DNA of 64,000 nucleotides from Streptomyces sp. CB02400 (GCF_001905725.1 NZ_LIWB01000001.1:124001-188000); one strand, 5' to 3'. Positions 9,372-18,713 are shown, counted from the stretch's first letter. Program-made: numbers and translations. The notes: a model not told the origin generated them from the sequence alone.

Positions 9372-10145
9372 ATGGCGTTCACCCGCGCCCCGGGCAAGCA
9401 CCGTCGTCCCAGCCGGACGCAGCGCGGCACCGCCCGCGTGGCGGGCGTCGCGGCGCTCACCACCACCGGCGTCGTCGGCTCCCTCGCGACTCCCGCACTC
9501 GCCGCCGAGCCCGCTGCCGCACAGACCGGCCTCACGCCCGTCGTCACCCTGGGCGACGCGGTAGCCGACCGGATCGACGCCCAGGCGGCCGCCCAGCACG
9601 AGGCAGCCCGGGAGGCGGCCGAGGCCGCCGCGCGCAAGGCCGCCGAGGAGGCCGCGCGCGAGAAGGCCGCCAAGGCGGCCGAGGAGGCCCGCGCGGAGAA
9701 GGAGCGCGCCGCGCGGGAGGCCGAGCGCGAGCGCCTCAACACCTTCGTCTCCCCGATCCCCGGCTCGTACGTCTCGACCGGCTACAAGACCGGCGGCGCC
9801 GTCTGGTCCTCCGGCAGCCACACCGGTGTCGACTTCCACGCCGCGAGCGGCACCCCCGTCCAGTCGGTCGGCATCGGCACCGTCGTCGAGGCCGGCTGGG
9901 GCGGCTCGTACGGCAACCAGGTCGTCATCAGGATGAACGACGGCACGTACACCCAGTACGGTCACCTGTCGTCCATCGCCGTCTCGGTGGGCCAGCAGGT
10001 CGCCGCCGGGCAGCAGATCGGCCTCTCCGGCGCCACCGGCAACGTCACGGGCGCGCATCTGCACTTCGAGGCCCGCACGGGCGCCGATTACGGCTCCGAC
10101 CTCGACCCCGTCGCCTACCTCCGCGCGCACGGCGTGAACCTCTGA
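9372..10145 (+). CDS. Secreted M23 family metallopeptidase (257 aa)
   Basis: The ATG follows AAAGGA. An N-terminal Tat/Sec-like signal (basic RAPGKHRRPSRTQRG, hydrophobic VAGVAALTTTGVVGSL, cleavage near ALA-AEP) marks export. An Ala/Glu/Lys/Arg-rich coiled coil (about 70-125) precedes a C-terminal LytM domain. Zinc ligands are visible in SHTGVDFH and GAHLHFEAR, with QYGHLS between. It should cut peptide cross-links in peptidoglycan during growth or spore germination. The upstream c-di-AMP riboswitch and downstream terminator make it a monocistronic, nucleotide-controlled unit. Confidence 0.9.
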   Translation: MAFTRAPGKHRRPSRTQRGTARVAGVAALTTTGVVGSLATPALAAEPAAAQTGLTPVVTLGDAVADRIDAQAAAQHEAAREAAEAAARKAAEEAAREKAAKAAEEARAEKERAAREAERERLNTFVSPIPGSYVSTGYKTGGAVWSSGSHTGVDFHAASGTPVQSVGIGTVVEAGWGGSYGNQVVIRMNDGTYTQYGHLSSIAVSVGQQVAAGQQIGLSGATGNVTGAHLHFEARTGADYGSDLDPVAYLRAHGVNL

Positions 10146-10158
10146 ACCGTCCGCTTCC

Positions 10159-10189
10159 CGATGCCCCGGCTCCCCGAGCCGGGGCATCG
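10159..10189 (+). terminator. Terminator hairpin after the M23 gene
   Basis: A perfect 14-bp stem (CGATGCCCCGGCTC with GAGCCGGGGCATCG) with a CCC loop lies 13 bases after the stop; TGTTT follows. Confidence 0.88.
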
Positions 10190-10340
10190 GTGTTTCTGGG
10201 CATCGCCTGTCCACGCATCGCCTGTCCAAAAAATATGCATGGATTCCGGTCCGCCGTCGTGAATTCCCGCCGATTGCAATAGAGTCGCGGAACACACGTC
10301 AATCGTCGACGTTTCACGGGGATTAAGCCGGAGGTTCGTC

Positions 10341-11036
10341 ATGCGTATTCCCGCGCACTCGGTGTGCACGGCGATCCGGGACGACATCGTCGCGGGTGTC
10401 CACGAGCGCGGCGGCCGGCTCACCGAGGAAGTCCTCGCCCGCCGTTACGGCGTCTCCCGCGTCCCCGTCCGGGAGGCGCTGCGCACGCTGGAGGCCGAGG
10501 GGTTCGTGGTGACGCGGCGGCACGCGGGCGCGTGCGTCGCGGAACCCACCGAGCAGGAGGCCGCCGATCTGCTGGAGATGCGCATGCTCCTCGAGCCGCT
10601 CGGTGCCTCCCGCGCGGCCCAGCGCCGCACCGAGGCCCATCTGAAGGTGCTGCGCGGCCTGGTCCGGCTGGGGCAGGAACGCGCCCGCCAGGGCAACAGC
10701 GACGACCTGCGCTCCCTGAGCGGCTGGTTCCACGAGACGCTCGCCCAGGCCACCGGCAGCCCGGCGCTGACCTCGACGCTGACCCAGCTGCGGCACAAGA
10801 TCGCCTGGATGTACGCCGCCGAGGGGCCGTCCGACCCCGTCGAGTACTGGGCGGAGCACGGCGCGATCGTGGACGCCGTGGCACGCGGCGACGGCGACCG
10901 CGCGCGGTCCGTCACGGCGCTGCACACCGAGCGCGCGAGCGCCGGGCACCGCCTGCGTTTCGCCTCCGGCGCCGGCCGCACGGACCGTGTGAGGAACTCG
11001 CAACATGCCGTAAACATGCCGAGCATTCGGCATTAA
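10341..11036 (+). CDS. GntR family (FadR/FCD-type) transcriptional regulator (231 aa)
   Basis: The ATG is preceded by GGAGG with ideal spacing. An N-terminal winged helix (about 8-72) contains LTEEVLARRYGVSRVPVREALRTLEAEGF, the GntR recognition segment. The C-terminal all-helical FCD domain (about 78-210) shows EMRMLLEP, the FHETLAQATGSPAL core and EHGAIVDAVARGD, which includes likely metal or effector-binding His residues. FCD regulators usually sense small organic acids. The effector is not deducible here. It converges on ptsH across a shared terminator. Confidence 0.88.
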   Translation: MRIPAHSVCTAIRDDIVAGVHERGGRLTEEVLARRYGVSRVPVREALRTLEAEGFVVTRRHAGACVAEPTEQEAADLLEMRMLLEPLGASRAAQRRTEAHLKVLRGLVRLGQERARQGNSDDLRSLSGWFHETLAQATGSPALTSTLTQLRHKIAWMYAAEGPSDPVEYWAEHGAIVDAVARGDGDRARSVTALHTERASAGHRLRFASGAGRTDRVRNSQHAVNMPSIRH

Positions 11037-11124
11037 CACGGGTGCCGTATACAAAGAGGGAGCGTTTATCGGGGGTTATTTATGCTGCCCGCGAAAGGGA
11101 GAAGCTGCCCGTGACGGGGGAAAG

Positions 11125-11160
11125 CGAAAGGCCCGCCCGGTGGTCCGGGCGGGCCTTTCG
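11125..11160. terminator. Bidirectional terminator between gntR-type gene and ptsH
   Basis: A perfect 16-bp stem (CGAAAGGCCCGCCCGG with its complement) around a TGGT loop. A-rich and T-rich flanks lie on both sides, so it can serve the two convergent genes. Confidence 0.9.
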
Positions 11161-11171
11161 GTATTACGTCC

Positions 11172-11453
11172 TCAGACGGTCTCGGGGAGTTCCTCGAGAC
11201 CCTCGGAGACCAGCTTCGCCAGACGGTCCAGGGCGGCGTCCGCGCCCTCGGCGTCGGAGGCGAGGACGATCTCCTCGCCGCCCTGGGCGCCCAGGCCCAG
11301 GACGGCCAGCATGGAGGCCGCGTTGACGGGGTTGCCCCCGGCCTTGGCGATCGTCACCGGGACGCCTGCGGCCGTGGCGGCTCGGACGAAGATGGAGGCG
11401 GGGCGGGCGTGGAGACCCTCGGCCCAGCCGACGTTGACGCGGCGCTCAGCCAT
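11172..11453 (-). CDS. ptsH: Phosphocarrier protein HPr
   Basis: This 93-aa HPr has the phosphorylated His15 in GLHARPAS and the Ser-phosphorylation region NAASMLAVL with Ser47. HPr accepts phosphate from enzyme I and passes it to sugar-specific EIIA components such as those for N-acetylglucosamine. A DasR operator lies 25 bases upstream of the start, in agreement with the known control of Streptomyces ptsH by the GlcNAc-responsive regulator DasR. Confidence 0.97.
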   Translation of the reverse strand: MAERRVNVGWAEGLHARPASIFVRAATAAGVPVTIAKAGGNPVNAASMLAVLGLGAQGGEEIVLASDAEGADAALDRLAKLVSEGLEELPETV

Positions 11454-11477
11454 GTGTTGCTGCCCTTCGCTGTTCAG

Positions 11478-11493
11478 GGTTGTCTAGACCAGT
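11478..11493 (-). promoter_or_regulatory. DasR-responsive element (dre) of ptsH
   Basis: On the minus strand the site is ACTGGTCTAGACAACC, 14 of 16 matches to the dre consensus ACTGGTCTAGACCACT. It is centred about 32 bases upstream of the ptsH ATG. DasR repression relieved by glucosamine-6-phosphate is established for this regulon; occupancy here is inferred. Confidence 0.9.
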
Positions 11494-11652
11494 TTCCCAC
11501 ATCGTGAAGCATGCCCGGAGCGTGCCGGGAGCGTGCCCGAAGCGGCATCCGCTCCCGCTCCCGGTGACAGCCGGACCGCGGCCTCGGCCCGGCTGTCGTC
11601 CACCACAGACTGCCTCGCGCCGTTGTCGTACGCGAGCCGTACTCTGGGGCCC

Positions 11653-14628
11653 ATGCAGACCTCGTCGGACCGGCACGAGTATCCCGCCCACTGGGAGGCC
11701 GACGTGGTGCTGCGCGACGGCGGCACCGCGCGCATCCGCCCCATCACCGTCGATGACGCCGAGCGCCTGGTCAGCTTCTACGAGCAGGTGTCGGACGAGT
11801 CGAAGTACTACCGCTTCTTCGCGCCCTACCCTCGCCTGTCCGCCAAGGACGTCCACCGCTTCACGCACCACGACTTCGTGGACCGGGTGGGACTCGCGGC
11901 CACCATCGGCGGCGAGTTCATCGCCACCGTACGCTACGACCGGATCGGCGCCGACGGCACGCCCGCGTCCGCACCGGCCGACGAGGCCGAGGTCGCCTTC
12001 CTCGTCCAGGACGCCCACCAGGGCCGGGGCGTCGCCTCCGCCCTCCTCGAACACATCGGTGCCGTCGCGCGGGAGCGCGGCATCCGCCGTTTCGCGGCCG
12101 AGGTGCTGCCCGCCAACACCAAGATGATCAAGGTGTTCACCGACGCCGGGTACACCCAGAAGCGCAGCTTCGAGGACGGTGTCGTCCGTCTGGAGTTCGG
12201 CCTCGAACCCACCGACCGCTCCATGGCCGTGCAGCGCGCGCGCGAACAGCGTGCCGAGGCGCGCTCGGTGCAGCGGCTGCTCGCCCCCGGCTCGGTGGCC
12301 GTCGTCGGTGCCGGCCGCGCCCCCGGCGGCGTGGGCCGCAGCGTCCTCGACAACCTCCGGGACACCGGGTTCACCGGCCGGCTGTACGCCGTGAACAAGG
12401 CCTTGGGGGAGGGGGAGAAGGAGCTCGGCGGGGTGGCCGCGTTCCGCTCGGTGCGGGACATCGAGGGGCCCGTCGACCTCGCGGTCGTCGCGGTGCCCGC
12501 CGAGCGGGTCCCCGAGACCGTCACCGAGTGCGGTGAGCACGGCGTGCAGGGGCTCGTCGTCGTCTCCGCCGGCTACGCCGAGTCGGGCCCCGACGGCCGC
12601 GAACGCCAGCGCGCCCTCGTACGGCAGGCGCGCTCGTACGGCATGCGGATCATCGGCCCGAACGCCTTCGGCGTCATCAACACCTCGCCCGACGTGCGAC
12701 TGAACGCCTCGCTCGCCCCGGAGACGCCCCGACCCGGCCGGATCGGACTGTTCGCCCAGTCCGGCGCCATCGGCGTCGCCCTGCTGTCCCGCCTGCACCG
12801 GCGCGGCGGCGGCGTCACGGGCGTCACCGGCGTGTCCACCTTCGTGTCGTCCGGGAACCGGGCAGACGTCTCCGGCAACGACGTCCTGCAGTACTGGTAC
12901 GAGGACCCCGACACCGACGTCGTCCTGATGTACCTGGAGTCCATCGGCAACCCCCGCAAGTTCACCCGCCTCGCCCGGCGCACCGCGGCGGCGAAGCCGC
13001 TGGTCGTGGTCCAGGGCGCACGCCATGGAGCCGGTCCCCGGGGGCACGCCGTACGGGCGACCCGGCTGCCCCATTCGACGGTGTCCGCGCTGCTGCGCCA
13101 GGCCGGGGTGATCCGCGTGGACACCATCACCGAACTGGTCGACGCGGGCCTGCTGCTCGCCCGCCAGCCCCTGCCGGCCGGACCCCGGGTGGCGATCCTC
13201 GGCAACTCCGAGTCCCTGGGCCTGCTCACCTACGACGCCTGCCTCGCCGAGGGCCTGCGTCCGCATCCCCCGCTGGACCTCACCACCGCCGCCTCGGCGT
13301 CGGACTTCCACGCGGCGCTCTCCCGCGCGCTGGCCGACGACACGAGCGACGCGGTCGTCGTGACCGCGATCCCGGCGGTGGGGGAGGGCTCGGTCGGCGA
13401 CGCGGCCCTGGCCCAGGCCCTGCGCTCGGCCGCCGCCGCGACCCCGTCCAAACCCGTCCTGGTGGTCCACGTGGAACTGGGCGGCCTCGCGGAGGCGTTG
13501 TCGGCCGCCACGAGCACGGCACCCCCTCCGGCGGCCGGCGCCGCGCCGCAGACGGTGACGGGCACGGCGTCCCGGCCGTCCGGCGCCGCGCCGCAGACGG
13601 TGACGGGCACGGCGTCCCGGCCGTCCGGCGCCGCGCCGCCCTCGGCCGCCGCGGGCGTCCTGCCGTCCGCCGGCAGCGGTGCGCGGGCCCGCGCGGATGC
13701 CTCGGACCGCGTCCGCGCGGCCGTCGACGGCGGCCCGCCGGCCCCCGTCGCGCCCCCCGAGGGCGCCCACCTCATCCCCGCCTACCCCGCCGCCGAACGC
13801 GCCGTCCGGGCGCTCGCCCAGGCCGTCGCGTACGGCCAGTGGCGGCGGGACGCCGCCGACCCCGGCAAGGTGCCGGAGTACGACGACATCGACGAGCGGG
13901 GTGCCGCCGCCCTCATCGACGGGCTCCTCTCGCGCGGGCAGGGCCTGACCCTCGGCACCGCCGAGACCTGCGACCTGCTCGGCACCTACGGCATCCACGT
14001 CCACCGCGCCCTCCCCGCCCCGGACCCCGGCACCGCCGCCGAGGCCGCGCGCACCCTCGGCTATCCCGTGGCCCTCAAGGCGACCGCCCCCCACCTGAGG
14101 CACCGCGCCGACCTGGGCGGCGTCCGCCTGGACCTGGCCGACGAGGAGCAACTGCGTCGGGCGTACAGCGAGTTGACGGAGCTGTTCGGCGCCCCGGAGG
14201 AGCTGCGCCCCGTGGTGCAGCGGATGGCCCCGCGCGGTGTCGACACCGTCGTGCGCGCGGTCATCGACCCCGCCGCCGGAGCCGTACTGTCCTTCGGCCT
14301 CGCCGGAGCCCCCTCCCAGCTGCTCGGGGACATGGCGCACCGGCTGATCCCGGTCGCCGACCGGGACGCGACCTCGCTGGTGCGGTCGATCCGGACCGCC
14401 CCGCTCCTGTTCGGCTGGCGCGGTTCGGCACCGGTCGACACCCCGGCGCTGGAGGAGCTGATGCTGCGGGTGTCGCGGCTGGTCGACGATCATCCGGAGG
14501 TCGTCGCGGTCACCCTGGAACCGGTGGTCGTCGCCCCGCGCGGCGTGAGCGTCCTCGGCGCGTCCGTACGCCTGGCCCCGCCGCCCGCCCGTGACGACCT
14601 CGGCCCGCGGACCCTCCCCGCGTACTGA
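11653..14628 (+). CDS. GNAT-acyl-CoA synthetase fusion, PatA-type protein lysine acetyltransferase (991 aa)
   Basis: Domain order: N-terminal GNAT acetyltransferase (about 10-185, acetyl-CoA pyrophosphate loop QDAHQGRGVAS), CoA-binding Rossmann domain (about 215-310), succinyl-CoA-ligase-like domains (to about 615), a low-complexity linker, then ATP-grasp_5 (about 765-985). This GNAT-first order matches S. lividans PatA, which acetylates acyl-CoA synthetases, and is the reverse of E. coli/Salmonella Pat. The linker contains two exact copies of a 45-bp unit. ATG 11653 lies 7 bases after TACTCT, a -10-like box, suggesting a leaderless mRNA. The longer upstream frame is unlikely to be translated. 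Confidence 0.87.
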   Translation: MQTSSDRHEYPAHWEADVVLRDGGTARIRPITVDDAERLVSFYEQVSDESKYYRFFAPYPRLSAKDVHRFTHHDFVDRVGLAATIGGEFIATVRYDRIGADGTPASAPADEAEVAFLVQDAHQGRGVASALLEHIGAVARERGIRRFAAEVLPANTKMIKVFTDAGYTQKRSFEDGVVRLEFGLEPTDRSMAVQRAREQRAEARSVQRLLAPGSVAVVGAGRAPGGVGRSVLDNLRDTGFTGRLYAVNKALGEGEKELGGVAAFRSVRDIEGPVDLAVVAVPAERVPETVTECGEHGVQGLVVVSAGYAESGPDGRERQRALVRQARSYGMRIIGPNAFGVINTSPDVRLNASLAPETPRPGRIGLFAQSGAIGVALLSRLHRRGGGVTGVTGVSTFVSSGNRADVSGNDVLQYWYEDPDTDVVLMYLESIGNPRKFTRLARRTAAAKPLVVVQGARHGAGPRGHAVRATRLPHSTVSALLRQAGVIRVDTITELVDAGLLLARQPLPAGPRVAILGNSESLGLLTYDACLAEGLRPHPPLDLTTAASASDFHAALSRALADDTSDAVVVTAIPAVGEGSVGDAALAQALRSAAAATPSKPVLVVHVELGGLAEALSAATSTAPPPAAGAAPQTVTGTASRPSGAAPQTVTGTASRPSGAAPPSAAAGVLPSAGSGARARADASDRVRAAVDGGPPAPVAPPEGAHLIPAYPAAERAVRALAQAVAYGQWRRDAADPGKVPEYDDIDERGAAALIDGLLSRGQGLTLGTAETCDLLGTYGIHVHRALPAPDPGTAAEAARTLGYPVALKATAPHLRHRADLGGVRLDLADEEQLRRAYSELTELFGAPEELRPVVQRMAPRGVDTVVRAVIDPAAGAVLSFGLAGAPSQLLGDMAHRLIPVADRDATSLVRSIRTAPLLFGWRGSAPVDTPALEELMLRVSRLVDDHPEVVAVTLEPVVVAPRGVSVLGASVRLAPPPARDDLGPRTLPAY
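13537..13626 (+). repeat. In-frame tandem repeat (2 x 45 bp) in PatA-like linker
   Basis: Two apparently identical 45-base units (13537-13581 and 13582-13626) encode GAAPQTVTGTASRPS twice, and a third partial GAAP follows. The unit is a multiple of three, so copy-number changes would alter linker length without a frameshift. Confidence 0.9.
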
Positions 14629-14669
14629 CCGGTGCCTCGCAGTCAGTGGTCCCCCGTAGGATGGGCGTC

Positions 14670-15257
14670 ATGGCCAAGACCAGTACGACGACCCAGGGGC
14701 TGCGGGCGGCGATCGAGCGCAGCGGCTACTACCCGGCCCTCGTGGCCGAGGCGGTGGAGGCCGCCGTGGGCGGCGAGCCCGTCCGGTCGTACCTGGTCCA
14801 TCAGGAGACGACGTTCGACCAGAACGAGGTGCGGCGGCATGTCACCGTGCTCGTCCTCACCGGCAACCGCTTCATCGTCAGCCACACCGACGAGCAGGCC
14901 GCGGACAACACCTCCCCGACGCCGTACGCCACCACGTCCACGGAGTCGGTCAAGCTCGGCCGGATCTCGTCGATCGTGGTCAGCCGTGTGGTCGCCAACC
15001 CGGAGTCGTACAAGCCGGGCACGCTGCCGCGCGAGATCGTGCTCACCATCGGCTGGGGCGCCGTCTCCCGCATCGACCTGGAGCCGGCCGCCTGCGGCGA
15101 CCCCAATTGCGAGGCCGACCACGGCTACACGGGCAGCTCCACGGCCGACGACCTGAGCCTGCGCGTCAGCGAGGCCGGCGACGGCCCGGAGACGGTACGC
15201 CAGGCCCTCACCTTCGCGCAGGCCCTGTCCGAGGCGACCGCGGACCAGACACGCTGA
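14670..15257 (+). CDS. DUF5998 family protein (195 aa)
   Basis: A soluble actinobacterial protein without signal or membrane segment. Recognisable blocks are LVHQETTFDQNEVRRHVTVL, TGNRFIVSHTDE and CGDPNCEADHGYTG, the last carrying a Cys-x4-Cys pair and a His that could bind metal. The function of the family is not known. The ATG at 14670 lies 7 bases after TAGGAT, a -10 hexamer, so transcription probably starts at the ATG itself. Its stop overlaps the next start (TGATG). Confidence 0.7.
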   Translation: MAKTSTTTQGLRAAIERSGYYPALVAEAVEAAVGGEPVRSYLVHQETTFDQNEVRRHVTVLVLTGNRFIVSHTDEQAADNTSPTPYATTSTESVKLGRISSIVVSRVVANPESYKPGTLPREIVLTIGWGAVSRIDLEPAACGDPNCEADHGYTGSSTADDLSLRVSEAGDGPETVRQALTFAQALSEATADQTR

Positions 15258-16633
15258 TGCCACAGCCCACCCCCGGCGCGCGACCCGCACCGGGCGCCCA
15301 GCCTGCACCGGGTGTCCAGTCCGCATCCGGTGCGCGGCCCGCGCCCCGCCCGCAGGCTCCCCGTCCCGCACCGCCCGCCCGCACCCCGCAGTCCGCGTCC
15401 ACCGCCCGGCCGACGCCCCCCGCGCGGCCCGCGCCGCTCCCGCCCCCCACCGCCTGGGACGACGCGCACCCGCGACCCCTCGCCCTCGGCTCCGCGCCCC
15501 TGCCCGAATACGGCACCGGTTCGCTCGCCGACCTGCTGCCCACGCTCGCCGCCGGTATGGCTGTCCCCGGTATGACCGCCGCGATCCCCGAGCTGATCCC
15601 CGCCGACCGGAACTGCGTGTTCCTGATCGACGGGCTGGGCTGGGAGCAGTTGAAGGCGCACCCAGAGGAAGCCCCCTTCATGACGTCCCTGCTCGCCGCC
15701 TCGCGCGGCGGCACCGGCCGTCCGATCACCGCCGGGTACCCGGCCACGACCGCCACCTCCCTGGCCTCCGTCGGCACCGGTCTGCCGCCGGGCGCGCACG
15801 GTCTGCCCGGCTACACCGTGCGCAACCCGGACACCGGCGAGCTGATGAACCAGCTCCGCTGGCAGCCCTGGACCCCGCCCGGCCCCTGGCAGCCGTACCC
15901 CACCGTCTTCGAGCTGGCCCACCGCGCGGGCGTGCACGCCGCACAGGTCACCTCCCCGGCCTTCGCGAACACCCCGCTGACCAAGGTCGCGCTCAGCGGC
16001 GGCAGCTTCCACGGGCGGCTGTCCGGCGAGGAGCGCATGGACGTCGCGGCCGAGCAGCTGGCCGCCGCCGACCGCTCCCTGGTCTACACGTACTACGCCG
16101 AGGTCGACGGCGCGGGCCACCGCTTCGGCGTCGACTCCGACACCTGGCGCGGCCAGCTCATGTACGTCGACCGCCTGGTCCAGCGCCTGGCCGAACAGCT
16201 CCCTGCGCGCAGCGCGCTCTACGTCACCGCCGACCACGGCATGGTCGACATCCCCTTCGACGAGGACCACCGCATCGACTTCGACGAGGACTGGGAGCTG
16301 AAGGCCGGCGTCGCCCTGCTCGGTGGCGAGGGCCGCGCCCGGCACGTCTACGCCGTACCGGGCGCCGCCGACGACGTGCTGACCTGCTGGCGCGAGGTGC
16401 TCGGCGAGCAGTTCTGGGTGGCCTCGCGCGACGAGGCGATCGAGGCGGGCTGGTTCGGTCCGACGGTCGACGAGCGCGTGTACCACCGGATCGGCGACGT
16501 GGTCGCCGCCGCGCGGGACGACGTCCTGCTGATCGCCTCCGAGCGGGAGCCCAGGGAGTCGGCGATGGTCGGCAACCACGGTTCGATGACCCCTGCCGAG
16601 CAGCTGGTCCCGCTGCTCGAAGTACGCTCCTGA
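15257..16633 (+). CDS. Alkaline-phosphatase-superfamily nucleotide pyrophosphatase/phosphodiesterase (458 aa)
   Basis: After a Pro/Ala-rich N-terminal region of about 75 residues comes an AlkP-fold domain: FLIDGLGWEQL (first metal Asp), YPATTATSLASVGTG (nucleophile Thr region), PPGAHGLPGYTV, YAEVDGAGHRFG and TADHGMVDIP (second metal site), with a late NHGSM histidine. This matches the type I phosphodiesterase/nucleotide pyrophosphatase family. The start ATG overlaps the DUF5998 stop. The proline-rich N-terminus resembles a linker rather than a signal peptide, so cytoplasmic location is likely. The substrate is unknown. Confidence 0.85.
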   Translation: MPQPTPGARPAPGAQPAPGVQSASGARPAPRPQAPRPAPPARTPQSASTARPTPPARPAPLPPPTAWDDAHPRPLALGSAPLPEYGTGSLADLLPTLAAGMAVPGMTAAIPELIPADRNCVFLIDGLGWEQLKAHPEEAPFMTSLLAASRGGTGRPITAGYPATTATSLASVGTGLPPGAHGLPGYTVRNPDTGELMNQLRWQPWTPPGPWQPYPTVFELAHRAGVHAAQVTSPAFANTPLTKVALSGGSFHGRLSGEERMDVAAEQLAAADRSLVYTYYAEVDGAGHRFGVDSDTWRGQLMYVDRLVQRLAEQLPARSALYVTADHGMVDIPFDEDHRIDFDEDWELKAGVALLGGEGRARHVYAVPGAADDVLTCWREVLGEQFWVASRDEAIEAGWFGPTVDERVYHRIGDVVAAARDDVLLIASEREPRESAMVGNHGSMTPAEQLVPLLEVRS

Positions 16634-16691
16634 GCCCCTGACGACTCGCCCACGCCCCCTGACCCTGTTGCTGAAAGGTGCCTGACCCCTC

Positions 16692-17345
16692 ATGCCCGAG
16701 CTGGTGTTCTTCTCCGGAACCATGGACTGCGGGAAGTCGACACTTGCTCTGCAGATCGGTCACAACCGGTCGGCACGAGGGCTACAAGGTGTGATCTTCA
16801 CGCGGGACGACCGTGCGGGGGAGGGGAAGCTTTCCTCGCGGCTGGGCCTGGTGACGGAGGCGACCGAGGCGGCTCCGGGCATGGATCTGCACGCCTACCT
16901 CGTGGATCGGCTGTCGCGGGGCGGCAGGGTGGACTACGTGATCGTGGACGAGGCGCAGTTCCTCGCCCCGGAGCAGATCGACCAGCTGGCACGCGTCGTG
17001 GACGACCTGGGCCTGGACGTCTTCGCCTTCGGCATCACCACCGACTTCCGCACGAAGCTGTTCCCCGGCTCGCAGCGGCTGATCGAGCTGGCGGACCGGA
17101 TCGAGACCCTCCAGGTCGAGGCGATGTGCTGGTGTGGTGCGCGTGCCACGCACAACGCCCGCACGGTGGGCGGCGAGATGGTCGTCGAGGGCGAGCAGGT
17201 CGTCGTCGGAGATGTGAACGGCCCGGCCGCGGAGGTCGGTTACGAAGTGCTGTGCCGACGTCACCACCGCCGCCGGATGACAAGTGTCTCCGCACACGCC
17301 GGCGCGCTCTCACCGGACGTCCTGCCGGTGGCCCCGCCTGAGTGA
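16692..17345 (+). CDS. tdk: Thymidine kinase (type II)
   Basis: This 217-aa enzyme phosphorylates thymidine with ATP in the salvage pathway. The P-loop is GTMDCGKST at 9-17; Walker B and catalytic Glu lie in VIVDEAQFL near 85; the lasso/zinc domain has CWCGARATHNAR and LCRRHH, giving the usual zinc ligands with a His replacing the last Cys. Length is close to other bacterial TKs. GAAAGG lies upstream with a slightly long spacing. Confidence 0.92.
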   Translation: MPELVFFSGTMDCGKSTLALQIGHNRSARGLQGVIFTRDDRAGEGKLSSRLGLVTEATEAAPGMDLHAYLVDRLSRGGRVDYVIVDEAQFLAPEQIDQLARVVDDLGLDVFAFGITTDFRTKLFPGSQRLIELADRIETLQVEAMCWCGARATHNARTVGGEMVVEGEQVVVGDVNGPAAEVGYEVLCRRHHRRRMTSVSAHAGALSPDVLPVAPPE

Positions 17346-17579
17346 CACCGGCCGAACCGCCGGTCACGGGGCCTTTTCCACCTCCTCTTGAGGTGGTGGG
17401 AGGAGGGCTCGAGGTGTGCCGGCCCACGGCTGCGGCCGCTGATCGGAACGAGCACCGCCCACCGCCACCCCCACGAGGCCGTCGACCAGCCGGCGTCCCT
17501 CGCGGGGCGGGGCCGCGGCGGAAGCGCTGTCGCACGGAACGTTGGACGCGCCGTCAACCGAACGCATACGTTCGCGCAC

Positions 17580-18713
17580 ATGGGTGACACCCCTTTTCGG
17601 CGCCTGGTCGTGCTTGACGTACCTGCTGCCCTCGGATTCGCACTGCTTCCGCACGTGTCGGCACTGCGGCCGGCCGGGGGCGGCGAGGTGAGCGGCGGCA
17701 CCGTAGGGCTGTTGTCGCTGAGCGCCGCGCTGGCGTTGGCCGCCCGCCGGCTGTGGCCCGTCCCGGTCTTCGGATTCGTCCTGACCACCGCCTGCGTGGC
17801 ACTGGCGGTCGGCGCCGGACCGGCCCTGTTCCTGGCCGCCTCCTACGCCCTGTACGCGGTGGCCACGACGAGGAGCGGGCCACCGGTGCTGTCCGCGGCC
17901 TTCGTCGCGGGGCTGTGCGCCGCGGGCGCGGCCCTGCTCACGGTCACGGGAGGGCAGAGCCAGCAGGGCGGCGGCAAGGCCGTGCAGACCGTGTTCGGAC
18001 TGCTCGTTCTCGGCGCCACCTGGGCGGCGGGTTCGGCCGTCCGGGAACGGCGGGAGAGCACGCGGCGCGCCATCGAGCGTGCGGCCGAGCAGGCGAAGAC
18101 CGAGGAACGCCTCCGCATCGCCCGTGACATCCACGACGTCGTCACGCACAGTGTGGGCCTGATCGTGATCAAGGCCGGTGTCGCCAACCACGTGATCGAC
18201 ACCCGCCCGGAGGAGGCGCGGGAAGCCCTGGCGGTGATCGAGGACGTCAGCCGCAGGGCGCTGCGCGACATGCGCGGCACCCTTAAGGCGTTGCGCCACG
18301 AGCAGGAGGGCGCGGAACAGGAACTCCGGCCGGTACGAGGGCTGTCGGACCTGCCCGCTCTGGTCCGGGCGGCCGAGGCGGCCGGCGTCCGCGTCGACCT
18401 GCGGTCCCGGTACGCGGAGGAACCACCGGACGGTGTGGCGCTGTCCGCCTTCCGGATCGTCCAGGAGGCGCTGACCAACGTCGTCAAGCACGCCGCGCCG
18501 ACCCGCTGCCGGGTGCACCTCACCTCGCAGCAGGGGACGTTGACGATCGAGGTGGCCGACGAGGGCCCCGGACCGGGGCACCGGCCGACCGTGCCCGGCG
18601 GTGGAATGGGCCTCGTCGGAATGAAGGAGCGGGTCGCCGCGCACGGCGGCACCCTCAGAGCCGGACCGGAACCGGCCGGCGGTTTCCGGGTCCTGGCGAC
18701 GCTGCCCTACTGA
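17580..18713 (+). CDS. NarL-type sensor histidine kinase (377 aa)
   Basis: The N-terminal half contains about four hydrophobic segments (residues 15-150), followed by a HisKA_3 dimerisation helix with His185 in ARDIHDVVTHSVG and a C-terminal HATPase_c domain (DEGPGPG and GMGLVGMKERV). The start ATG 17580 is 7 bases after TACGTT, with TTGGAC 19 bases further upstream, suggesting a leaderless transcript; the longer upstream frame is rejected. The kinase leads a four-gene set with an ABC ATPase, a permease and a NarL response regulator, so it probably controls that exporter. Confidence 0.88.
   Translation: MGDTPFRRLVVLDVPAALGFALLPHVSALRPAGGGEVSGGTVGLLSLSAALALAARRLWPVPVFGFVLTTACVALAVGAGPALFLAASYALYAVATTRSGPPVLSAAFVAGLCAAGAALLTVTGGQSQQGGGKAVQTVFGLLVLGATWAAGSAVRERRESTRRAIERAAEQAKTEERLRIARDIHDVVTHSVGLIVIKAGVANHVIDTRPEEAREALAVIEDVSRRALRDMRGTLKALRHEQEGAEQELRPVRGLSDLPALVRAAEAAGVRVDLRSRYAEEPPDGVALSAFRIVQEALTNVVKHAAPTRCRVHLTSQQGTLTIEVADEGPGPGHRPTVPGGGMGLVGMKERVAAHGGTLRAGPEPAGGFRVLATLPY

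Noticed and set aside
11446..14493. A minus-strand open frame of about 1,000 codons opposite the PatA-like gene
   Set aside because: No recognisable domain, no ribosome-binding site, and codon bias belongs to the plus-strand gene.
17340..17390. Hairpin after tdk as a terminator
   Set aside because: The stem (GACACCGGC/GCCGGTC) is bulged and short; too weak to list.
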